Of a stretch of 25,152 nt of DNA, positions 11,101-19,100 are shown piece by piece. The DNA is from a virus: positions 1 to 25,152 of the IMG/VR virus record IMGVR_UViG_3300029319_000469. One strand, given 5' to 3'. The translations under genes and the position numbers were made by a program. The notes under the pieces were generated by a model. The model made no database searches, was not told the DNA's origin, and saw only the letters and a list, made by a program, of their open reading frames with translations. The stretch's first letter is position 1. Every line of letters starts with the position of its first letter.

Positions 11101-11528
11101 CAGTTAGTGGTTCTAATGGTATTACCACAGAGGGCACTCTTACCTCTGGTATCACCGCAGTTTCAATGGATAGCACTGTTGGATATGTTGGTGTTGGAAC
11201 AACTGCCTTGGATGGTATATATGAGGTTGCACACCATGTTGGAGTTACAACTGTTGGATTCGGAACTGATCAAGCAGAGGTGGCAACAAGAGTATTCTGT
11301 AAGGTATTAAATTGGAACGGTTTACAGGAAACTGTTGGTTATTCTACATTGAACCAAGGTTTATCTACATCATTTATTGGTAACTTTAGTTGGGGTCGAT
11401 TACAACTAAAAGATAGACAAATAGCACAAGCATATACTGTTAATACTAATAATGGTATTACTGGTATTAAGACTGGGCCTCAAATTAAGAGAAGGGCAGC
11501 TCTTAAATCTGAGAACTATGTCGTCTAA
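2136..11528 (+). CDS. Giant baseplate/tail structural protein, main part, with YHYH-type domain
   Basis: This 3130-codon frame overlaps the previous one by 25 nt. ATG 2136 is the first start codon in the frame; a weak GAGGG lies 12 nt upstream, and translation could instead arrive by a -1 shift at 2127-2133. In order: a Gly-rich repeat (residues 1-90); a YHYH-like domain at about 170-265 (GWAYDGLPIYGPYGYE, YLDENNGRYG, TPEYPNGIYAY); many GIGT/GVGT turns; a less repetitive segment at 1380-1460 (DYFSMVNNGWEYETGF); an RG-type turn module at 2147-2185; two FDG-type beta domains starting near 2276 and 2591; and a conserved-looking C-terminus (RTFVEFPRTVSEVVSS near 2696, GNFSWGRLQLKDRQ near 3082). 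No signal peptide or membrane span is evident. It occupies the gene 7 slot directly before gp8, so a role as a peripheral baseplate or fibre-like structure is inferred. YHYH proteins have no firmly known function. I am sure it is a real structural gene and unsure of its exact role. Confidence 0.85.
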   Translation: MCSSTTVVSGELLPVVANGQIIDVAINNRGQSYNTPPSISVTGIGTGAELVPEIVDGQIRSVKIIKAGIGYGASTTSLNVESSGEFAIFQSNLTTWQVNEVRKNFTNIDSSDVFIEKPTQLSRELQCSHAYAPRGLRKVVYQNNSDGDALYGSRDLTLLNGETEENKTQHSPIIGWAYDGLPIYGPYGYEKSTGGSVTQLNSGYSIDLKTNRPPLSVFPQEFFLEDFTWNSNTDESYLDENNGRYGITPEYPNGIYAYFATLESTVTDDSSDPFDNFKKPKFPYLLGENFWAQPNEFNFLSRSNQDEINLNKTAWVRNTEPYELLQDDSAYNYVSQSYKYVTQEGTVVYASEGSVDKVGIVTGGSLYRVNDKVVFEEKVAENFETVAKVSKVRGPGIGTIAVVNTKLNNIEFYPSNERRRFVGVHTTPINLQNGDRVIISGMSTTSSDIGGKSYIIGISSAQLIVSEGIGSVAATGLVTFFKVQGKLPSPNDNLNNLNLRENDILKVGIGTRQEEVKILNIDAANSRLRVLRNQNNLDQTGDGIVGAIHTARTPIEEDPRKFKIDVGFNTDFDNKVDFEYYFNPIESVGLGTTVGPGIGTTVTFANPGGGINSLFIPSRSIFLPNHKFKTGDEVTYQRNTGNSIGISTNRLNADLRVFSANLPEETPLFVAKITDDLIGLSTVRIGLGTPGEGKDPEDIFVGAAASTKEQGLVYFTGIGTGEYHSLKRSYDETVKGSLEKNKVTVSTASSHGLRHNDRVFLTVNAGIVTTVPIKYNKANRKLVARTLDFVASGINTSTAQSGIPDTIEIVNHEMQTGQRVIHTSENPMGGLVNDEEYFVYVINKDKIKLCGSRFQTRQRRPKFVGILTANAGNNGVLNLVNPPLEFYKNGTITFDLSDSSLAFTKITDTLPAFRLELYTDYNFIHEYTSNEKSSTFNVTRSGTVGVDGKLVLTYNQNTPKILYYNLVANTDTDNPDINKELVLDKGIIGNNSINFRDSRYSGQFNVIANSDNTFVYDLKKYPEEPSYTNSSTTEVIYDTTSKTAYGPIAAISLSEKGKGYTRLPGVSTVTSDTGTGAILEASSRSIGVPKTTKIENIGFDYPSDFTLRPQSKLPQIIKIEALSGLKSVGITSYGRGYNQPPQLVVLDGVTRARDNDVDLRYNLETPDVPGYVDIIENTFGLSNVTPFIIPVGNPNGVRITNLVYDSSTDTVAATLKVAYSLAEEFPIEVGDRVLVENVSVGVGSTGKGYNSEAYDFRTFEVTQVHQNLGNVGIVTYSLGGNLPSGEIPGNFNSTLSSGILVRERDFPQFSAELIPNTFNSKETLTSETSVGPVSGVVAEYDPASQWLTVEAASDFEVGRLIESAETGAKGNVSEIVLTFDTNFILDYFSMVNNGWEYETGFLSNILQVTHDNEYYQRFAYAIKSRVFFDRWKDIVNTLTHTAGFQKFSNLQVESILPVGQQASMVVGIAGTVTGVIDLQGFESLHEVDNFDLVTENLKSRAPAAGNLSDQITFQNRILIDYAESVGNRVITIDNVSDDFNDQPRNTPFSEVGRFAITGNKENRFMVYVKDKLFTGERQLMMVNALFDPISGQSMINQYGQVDTVRDLGSMDTDVDGSEAVLKFFPNKSEFNNYNVVTLSYNLNELVGGGTTQILGLSTSIGVGSSTSALVHIGAATTLGGSSQGGGEVIVATVGTASTTGIATGRLDELHNPRSAKVIVSIATSEGTVEYNELNMIMHQSAVGLGTTVAFEQYGQLTIHNRRDALAAEPLGTFRPHVVGLGTTAQIQIGFTPRAGIVTAYINSVTIGISSEIYTGIATVGLQNASLIAKGTKIPAAGSPSATGIGSYGEEFDAAYAIVQVKDTTNDRYEFSEIMMIDDDDRVFMTEYGNVQTGAGAGGSLGTISGARDSTDCFSEIKYTPNANTDVEVKTFMHALKIVEGSDTSQIQLNSASIQSKFDVYEGTFFGARTGFPIRNDGNEIFKQNFDGSSTEIVNLTNNTITIPNHFFVTGEEVEYSIAQPIVGCTTTGIGSTGDSIGIAATTATTPTNVTYIPSSVFIIKVSDSVVKLAATAENALKSVNVPLDLNAVGVGTSHSLTAKNQNTRALIAIDNIIQSPIVGTGVTSSLGVDFTRGETIMLTSGITSFFSGDVVRVGSATTHEMMKIISVSNAGITSAIRVHRSWMGTELLNHSNHDIIEKMSGNYNIVDSTLNFADAPIGGRPISVGSTGIPASDRDFTGITTTSSFSGRIFNRSGIKGGNTKAYGANYNIDDISQQFDGQTKTFTLKVDKTNVTGIATNLGIVMVNGILQGAGALDNYELSEVSGITSITFTGTASSIANDVNNASVPVGGIIVSVASSEGFGYQPLVSAGATIHFNNIGVATAVSIGNSGSGYRVSPGYAGLGSSKSIGGVGIVTVVNVSIAVTTSGGTPTIQNIGTASVLNGGVVSIAITNTNPIPGIGTQNPSSVGTGQSTFIAIIDDPIPYQDIPLWYDNDATPGVGGSQARVNISVGVATTGGRVIDFEITNTGFGYKNSQVLTVPTSLTASEEPYAIPVDQDIFKPFKLTLDRVHHDEFNMWSMGELQALDDFSNLFDGTRKVFPLTVAGEAFAIQARTGSNIVVKNTIILTINDVLQVPGEGYIFDGGGSITLTEAPNEGDVMNLFFYRGTGGEDVKDRDIVETVKAGDDLQVGFDPAYNTRTFVEFPRTVSEVVSSNLVDTNQYFGRGLGDSETEVRPVKWYRQLEDKFIDGRIVHKDRPLYEPSLFPTAYLIQPIGVGQTEIFIDSCKPFFNPENENAISRDFQKDIQIVNASSEYEFLAGAAATAVVSIANTISFFSITDAGDGYTSAPEVRVQQPISIGGTPFAGIGTTATAIATATISNGSISSITVGINSGIVGTGYTAGAPPVVLIAPPTYVREENNIDSYEGDFGIVTGVGIVTNISRANGVGIGIGTGIVFDLYIPKDSPLRDEKINQPDPITRSGLTTGYYFTVSGSNGITTEGTLTSGITAVSMDSTVGYVGVGTTALDGIYEVAHHVGVTTVGFGTDQAEVATRVFCKVLNWNGLQETVGYSTLNQGLSTSFIGNFSWGRLQLKDRQIAQAYTVNTNNGITGIKTGPQIKRRAALKSENYVV

Positions 11529-11531
11529 ATA
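11525..11531 (+). promoter_or_regulatory. Late promoter box CTAAATA upstream of gene 8
   Basis: The bases CTAAATA, followed by AATA, resemble the T4-type late promoter (TATAAATA in T4). The box contains the stop codon of the giant gene (11526-11528) and ends 25 nt before the gp8 start. No clear Shine-Dalgarno sequence is visible in the A-rich leader that follows. Confidence 0.45.
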
Positions 11532-11556
11532 AATAAAAAAAGTGTAACACAAGTTC

Positions 11557-13125
11557 ATGTCGGCAATCATAACGGATCAAATAAGAATATTAAATGCAAA
11601 AAACTTCGTTGCTGGTGTATCCACTTCGATTAACTCTTATTATGCATTTGTGGGTCTACCAAACCCAACAAGTATAGTATCAACATGGGATTCTGCTCCT
11701 CCAGCACCTATTGATAGTTTTAATAACATGAATGACTATCATGATACCATGTTAGCTGTGAAGAAAATAACTGCTGCTGATGTAAAACAAATAGTTCCCA
11801 AACAAAATTGGAACTCAGGAACAACTTATGATTACTATAGACATGACTATAGTATTTCTAATGCACCACCAAACTCTGGTGGAACATCATTATATACTGC
11901 AAACTACTTTGTTGTTAATAGTGATTTTAGAGTTTATATTTGCTTGCAAAATGGAACAACACCAGAAACACCTGACGGTAAACCATCTCTAGACGAACCA
12001 ACATTTACAGATTTAGAACCAAGAACTGCAGGTACATCTGGAGACGGATATATTTGGAAATACTTATATAGTATAAAACCTGCTGATTTAATAAAATTTG
12101 ATGCTACTGACTTTATGCCAGTTCCTTTAAATTGGGGAGACAATGCTGCAGATGCATCAGTCAAAAATAACGCTGTAGATGGTGGAATTAAAATTGTTGT
12201 AGTTAAAAATAGAGGAACTGGTATAGGAACTGCTAACCAAACTTATACTAGAGTTCCGATTAAAGGTGATGGATTTAACGCAGAATGCACTGTTGTTGTA
12301 AACAATGATGCTCAAATAGAAAGTGTCACGGTATCTAATGAAGGATTTGGATATACATATGGTAATGTTGATTTAGCTGCTGGATCAGTTCCTACCCCAA
12401 CATCTCCACCAACTCTTGATGTTATTATTCCACCACCAGGTGGCCATGGTGCAGATATCTATAGAGAACTAGGTGCAACCAACGCTTTACTTTATGCAAG
12501 AATTGAAAATGATGAAGAAAACCCAGACTTTATAACAGGAAACCAAATTTCAAGAATTGGAATTTTGGAGAATCCTAAAGCATTTAACTCTAATGAAATA
12601 CTTACTTTAGACAAGGCGAGTGCTGCTTATGCTTTAAGACTAACTGGAACTGGATACAGTTCTGTGACATTTACTCCAGATAGTTTAATACAACAAACTG
12701 TAGGAACAGGTGTTACAGCTTACGGAAAAGTCATTGCATATGATCAAACCACTGGAGTTTTAAAATATTGGCAAGATAGAACTATTGCTGGTTTTATAAC
12801 TGCAACTGGTTCTGTTTCAACCGCACAAACAGCGGCTGCAGCGATTTATGGTTACAATACAACAAGATTTACTGCTGATCCAGATGCTGGTGGTAACGTG
12901 ACAATTGTAGGTGGTAGTTCTAATTTATCAATAAGCACCACATTTGCAGGTCTATCTACATCAATAAATAATAGAACATATTACCTTGGTCAATCGTTTA
13001 CTAAGGGAGTATCTAACCCAGAAATTGACAAATACTCTGGAAACATGATTTATGTTGATCACAGACCATCAATCACAAGATCTTCCAATCAAAAAGAAGA
13101 CATCAAAATAATATTACAGTTCTAA
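11557..13125 (+). CDS. 8: Baseplate wedge protein gp8
   Basis: This 522-aa protein matches the T4 gp8 pattern at both ends. The N-terminal region has a short structural opening (YYAFVGLPNP), then MNDYHDTMLAVKKI and VPKQNWNSGTTYDYY, corresponding to T4 MWTHMMGTVKVL and IPRRDWGDTRYPDPY. GDGYIWKYLYSI near residues 165-176 matches T4 GDGYVWEYLFEI. The C-terminus YSGNMIYVDHRP...EDIKIILQF matches T4 HSGEMIYMENRP...EEINILFTF. gp8 is a structural component of the baseplate wedge. At 522 residues it is much longer than T4 gp8 (334), because of Gly-rich repeats between about 205 and 460, including NEGFGYTYGNVDL near 262. ATG 11557 is chosen because it gives the expected N-terminus, although no good Shine-Dalgarno precedes it. 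The DUF4815 gene follows after 6 nt, suggesting one transcript. Confidence 0.93.
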   Translation: MSAIITDQIRILNAKNFVAGVSTSINSYYAFVGLPNPTSIVSTWDSAPPAPIDSFNNMNDYHDTMLAVKKITAADVKQIVPKQNWNSGTTYDYYRHDYSISNAPPNSGGTSLYTANYFVVNSDFRVYICLQNGTTPETPDGKPSLDEPTFTDLEPRTAGTSGDGYIWKYLYSIKPADLIKFDATDFMPVPLNWGDNAADASVKNNAVDGGIKIVVVKNRGTGIGTANQTYTRVPIKGDGFNAECTVVVNNDAQIESVTVSNEGFGYTYGNVDLAAGSVPTPTSPPTLDVIIPPPGGHGADIYRELGATNALLYARIENDEENPDFITGNQISRIGILENPKAFNSNEILTLDKASAAYALRLTGTGYSSVTFTPDSLIQQTVGTGVTAYGKVIAYDQTTGVLKYWQDRTIAGFITATGSVSTAQTAAAAIYGYNTTRFTADPDAGGNVTIVGGSSNLSISTTFAGLSTSINNRTYYLGQSFTKGVSNPEIDKYSGNMIYVDHRPSITRSSNQKEDIKIILQF

Positions 13126-13131
13126 TTAACT

Positions 13132-16100
13132 ATGGCCCAACAAACCAACCTTAACGTTTCACCATATTTTGATGATTTTGATCCGAATGATAATTATCAT
13201 AAGGTTCTTTTCAAGCCTGGCTACCCTGTACAAGCAAGAGAATTAACTGGTCTTCAATCTATATTACAAAATCAAATTGAAAAATTTGGTCAACACTTTT
13301 TCAAGGAGGGTGCAAAAGTAATACCAGGTAATACTGCATATTCTCCTGAGTATTATGCTGTTGAGCTAAATAACAGTCATTTGGGAGTTCCTGTAGAATT
13401 TTATATTGATCAGTTAATAGATAGAAAAATAATTGGAGCAACAACTGGTATAACCGCTATAGTTAAACAAGTTTTAAGATCTGAGAATTCTGAAAATGGT
13501 AATCTAACACTTTATATTTCATATATGTCTTCTGGTGTGGAGGATAGTAGTATTAAGGTTTTTGCTGATGGTGAATTATTATTAGCAGATAGTGATATTG
13601 TTTCAGGGCCTCAAAATAATGCTTTCATACCCTCTGGCGAATCATTTGCATCATGTATTGCAAACAATGCAACATCTACTGCTGCATCTTTTTCAATAGT
13701 AAACGGTGTTTACTTCATCAGAGGTAACTTTGTTCAAGTTCAAGATGAAACAATTTTGTTATCTCAGTATACAAATGAACCTAGTGCAAGAGTTGGTTTA
13801 AGAATTGAAGAAGATATAATTAATGCAGATGAAGATGAAACATTAGCTGATAATTCAAAAGGATTTAACAATTACGCTGCACCAGGTGCAGATCGTTTAA
13901 AGATTTCAGTAAGTCTATTTGCTAAACCATTAGATGATTATAATGATTCTAATTTTGTCGAATTAGCAGTCATTGAAAATGGTCAATTAAGATCTCAGGT
14001 TAAAAATACACAATATAGTTTTATCCAAGATGAATTAGCTCGTAGAACGTACGCAGAATCAGGTGATTATGTTGTTAAAAGTTTCAGCGTTGGTTTGAGA
14101 GACTCACTGAATGATAATATTGATAATAATGGAGTTTATGAAGAAGGTCAATTTACACAGGGTGGAACTCTCGCTGATGATGATTTAGCTGTATATCAAG
14201 TGTCACCAGGTAAAGCATTTGTTAAGGGGTATGAGGTTGAGACTATAAGTTCCACTTATATAGATTGCCCAAAACCAAGAACTTCAAAAAGATTAGAAGG
14301 TCAAGGAGTCGCATATAAAACAGGAAACGCTGTAAGATTGAATAATGTTCAGGGTGCACCTGAAATTGGAATTGGAAATACTTATATTGTCAGTTTAAGA
14401 GATTCTAGAATTGGTGCTGCTTTAACATCTGCTGGTGGTTCTGAGATAGGTGTTGCTAGAGTTTATGACTTTGCATTAGAGTCTGGATCTTATTCTGCAA
14501 CTAACAATTCCACAAATGAGTGGGATCTCTCGTTATATGATATTCAGTTATTCTCAAAAATAACTTTAAATGAACCAGTCACATTCTCAATACCAACTGA
14601 AGTTAAAGGAAAGTATAGTGGTGCTACAGGATTTTTAAGATCTGCTGTTTCTAATAGCACATCTATAGAAGTTTATGAAAAATCTGGAGAATTTTTAACA
14701 AACGAACCGTTTGTGATAAATGGAAAAGCAAATAATAGAGTTGCTGTTGCGGTAACTTCTTTTGGAATGCAGGATGTAAAGTCTGTGTATGGTGGCCCTG
14801 ATTTAGGTGATGTTGGTTTTGTAAGGCCATTTAATGGTGATGTAATACAAAGACCAGTTGTTGATTTTGGTAACGCTGCAATAACTGGAGTAAATGGAAC
14901 TACAGGAATATCCACAGTTACTAGTGAAAGTGCATTATTTCCAGGCACACTAAAAGTTGGAAATATTTTATCATTTGGTGGTTTAGGTAATAGTGTTCCA
15001 ACATTTGCAAGAATAACAGAAGTTAACACAAATAATGTTAAAATAACTGGTGTCACTACAGTTTCTGGTGTTGTAAGTGGTCAACTTCCAAGCGTTAATT
15101 CTTCAAATACTCCTACACAAATTTCTAGTTTAAGACTTCAAACATCACCTCTAGAAAGATCTACAGAGAGTCAATTATATGCGTTGATGCCAAAAGCATT
15201 CATTTCAGATGTTGATCTTACTGATTCTACCCTAACAATCAGAAAGAAATTTGATGTTGATGTTGTAATAAATCCAAACACAGGGTTGGGTCAATTATCT
15301 GCTGAAGTTGTTGCAGGTACGAATGAAAGTTTCTTACCTTTTGATGAAGAGAGATATATCTTTATGAAAGCTGACGGAACAACTATTCCGTTAAGAGACA
15401 ATATGTTTGCATTCTCTGCAGGTAACACAATTTTACAAATTAGAGGTTTAGGAGCTGCAGCTTCTGGATGTGTTTTAATAACAACTTTGAAAAAAACTAA
15501 ACCTTCTGCAAAAATAAAGAAACTAAATCGTGTAAATTCTATTGTTGTTAATTATTCAGATAATTCAGCGTCAGGAGTTGGTGCTACATCTTTAAATGAT
15601 GGTTTAACTTCTGGAAATTTCCCTGTGGGAACAAGAGTTCAAGATAAAAAAATTGTATTGAATAATGCAGATGTTGTTAAGATACATGGTATTTTTGAAT
15701 CTAGTAATACCTCAGAGGCATCTGCACCAAAGATGACATTAACATCTTTGAATGGCCCATCAGGAAAAACAACAGATCTTGTTATAGGTGAATTATTAAT
15801 CGGTCAAAATAGTGGTGCTGTAGCGATTGTAGCTGAATCAGTGACAGATTCTCAAATTACATACATTACTGAAAATGAAACTGCTTTTGAAGAAGGTGAA
15901 ATTGTAGATTTTAAAGAATCAAGTATTCAAGGTTTAATTACAACTTTAGATAATCCTAGTAAAAACATATCGTCAAACTATACTTTCAGCACAGGTCAAA
16001 GAAGCACATTTTATGACTATGGATTAATTACAAGAAAAACAAATGCTAAACCACCTAAAAAACAATTAAAGATATATTTCATGAATGGCTTTTACGAGTC

Positions 16101-19100
16101 AACTGATGAGGGAGATATCACTGTAAGAAATTCTTATAGTAGTTGGAATTATAGTAAAGAAATTCCAATGATTAATGGTGAATATGTCACAGATACAATT
16201 GATATAAGACCAAAAGTAAATACTTATACAGTTCTTGAAGGTGTAAGATCTCCACTTGAATTTTTTGGAAGATCATTTACCACCACAGGTGGTTCTGCTA
16301 AAAATATTTTAGCATCTGACGAGACTATAACTGTAAACTTCTCTCATTTTGTTGGTAGAGTCGATAGAATTTTCTTAGATTCAACTGGAAGATTTCAAGT
16401 TAAATATGGTGATCCATCAGAAAAAAGAGAAAGACCAACTGGAATTGATGATGCAATAGAGTTAGCAAGTATTATTTTACCACCATACTTATTTCAACCA
16501 AGACAAGCAAGAATAGATTTCTTAAAATATAAGAGATATAGGATGAGTGATATTAAGGATCTTGAAGATAGAATCAAGAACCTTGAGTATTATACTTCTC
16601 TATCCTTACTTGAAACACAGACCTCAAATATGTTTGTTCCTGATGCTGATGGATTAAATAAGTTTAAGTCTGGATTCTTTGTTGATAATTTTACAACTCT
16701 TCAAGCACAAGAAACTAATGGATTTAAAGTAAAAAATAGTTTAGATCCTGAAGAAAATGAGCTAAGACCTCAACATTATTGCACTTCTGTAGATTTACAG
16801 CCAGGGCCTGTTGAAAATGTTCCAGCAGGAACTGATCTTGCATTCTTAAATGTTGAAGGAACAAATGTTAACAAACAAAATGACGTAGTTACACTTGCAT
16901 ATACAGAAGTTGAATGGTTAAGTCAACAGTTTGCTACTAGAACAGAAAGTGTCACACCATTCTTAGTTAGTTTCTGGCAAGCAACAGTTAAATTATCTCC
17001 ACAGTCAGACACATGGACAGACACTGCAAGACTTGATGCAAAAATAATTCAACAAGAGGGTAATTTTGCTGGTGTCATGGCACAAGCTATGCAAGAGTTC
17101 GGAGTTGATCCACAAACTGGTTTATCACCAATACAATGGAATTCTTGGGAAACAGTATGGACTGGAAAAGATTTTTCTGATCGTAAAGAGAGAAGAAAAG
17201 AAAAGAAAAAGAAAAAACATGAAGAAATAGTCAAAGCAGGTTGGATTAATGGTGGAAGTGGAGTTAACCATTCACGAATAGTTACTACTAAAACAACAAC
17301 AACCTTTGAAGATACTATTCGTGACACATATAAAGTTCAAGATCAAGTTAGATCTGGAACAAGAAAATTTGTTACTGAACAATTTGATAATGAATCAATT
17401 GGGGATCGAGTTGTAAGTCGTGATGTTATCACCAATATGCGTTCTAGAAACGTTGAATTTAGAGTAACAAAATGCAAACCACTTACAGAATTATATGCCT
17501 TTTTTGATGGTGTTTCGGTTAATAAATATTGCACTCCAAAACTATTGGAAATTACAATGGAATCTGGAACTTTCAAAGTTGGAGAGACTGTTATAGGATC
17601 AATGCCAGGTGCTGGTGTGCCATCTGAAGGAACAGACAAACCTGCGATTAGATTTAGAGTAGCACAGGCAAATCATAGAGCAGGCCCATACAATTCTCCT
17701 ACAGAAGTTTTTACTAAAAATCCATATGTTTCACAAGTTGGTGAGACTGGTCTTGAAACATACTTAGGAACACCAGGTACTGTTCAACTTGCGTCTTCAA
17801 ATAGTGGTGCTACCAATATGCCAGCAACATATTCCTCTACATCAACCATATTAAATGTAGATACAAAAGCTTTAGCAGATCAACCACAAGGAGATTTCTA
17901 TGGATATGTTAAAGGTGGTATGGAACTTAGAGGAACATCTAGTGGTGCTACAGCAGTTGTTAGGGCAAGAAGATTAATTTCTGATCTTGGTGCAAATTTA
18001 ATTGGTAGTTTTTATATTCCAAATCCTAATAGTGGTAATCATCCAAAGTTTGAAACAGGAACTAAAACATTTACGATGATTGACAATAACACAAATGATC
18101 AGGAAAACACTGATACTTTTGGTGAGGATACTTATACTGCATCTGGAACTTTAGAAACAGTTCAAGAAAATATTATTTCTACTAGAAATGCTGTTATTCA
18201 AACAAAAAAGGTGAAAGATGAAAGAACAACTAGACAACTAACTGGATCAAGTGTAATAAAAACAGAGGCAATTAGTACTAAAACCTCTGTTAAAAAGAAA
18301 AATATTTGGTATGACCCATTAGCACAATCTTTCCAAGTTAACGAGGATGGTGGTATATTCATTACTAGTTGTGATGTTTATTTCCAAAGTAAAGATGACA
18401 TGGATATCCCTATGACATTCCAAATCCGAACGATGGAAGGGGGAGTTCCGACACAGAAAATTTTACCGTTCTCTGAAATAATTAAAGCACCTGATCAAAT
18501 TAATGTATCACAGAATGGAACTGTTGCGACTAGATTTAATTTTGAAGCTCCAGTGTATCTTGAAGGTAGTGGAACAGAATATGCAATATGTTTAGCATCA
18601 TGGTCAACTAAGTATCAAGTCTTCATATCTAGAATTGGAGAATCTGATTTGTTAACTGATGAATTTATATCGCAACAACCATATTTGGGATCGTTATTCA
18701 AATCACAGAACGCTTCTACTTGGGATGCTTCACAGTGGGAAGATCTTAAATTTGTAATTAACAAAGCTGTGTTTGAAACCAGTGGAACAATGGAAGTATA
18801 TAATCCTATTTTATCTCAAGGTAATAATCAAGTTGCAAGACTACAACCAAATTCAATTAACATTAATTCAAAACAACTTAGAGTTGGTATTGGAACATCA
18901 TTAGCAGACACTGATCTGACTTTAGGTAATACGATTAATCAACTAGGATTTAGTGATGGAGATACCACTTACGCTGCAGCATCAAACGCATCGGGTGATT
19001 TTGTAGGTAGTGCAGGTATTGGAACAGGTAGTATGGGAATTGCTAACGCTGGTTTAGGATATTCTCCTGCATCTGGAACTGGATTGCACGTTGGTGTTGC

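Noticed and set aside
11107-11310. Forward frame nested in the end of the giant gene
   Set aside because: It is a Leu/Gln-rich shadow of the Gly/Thr repeats in another frame without a start signal.
14673-15056. Reverse-strand open frames, this 127-codon one being the longest (also 17049-17639, 18969-19307, 24790-25056)
   Set aside because: They lie wholly opposite well-supported genes, have no ribosome binding site or family resemblance, and mirror the Gly/Thr/Val-rich codons of the plus strand.
17207-17219. Second possible slippery run, AAAAAAC, in the A-rich Lys tract
   Set aside because: The phase is wrong: codons read AAA AAA CAT, so the heptamer does not fit X XXY YYZ in the coding frame, and no long alternative frame follows.
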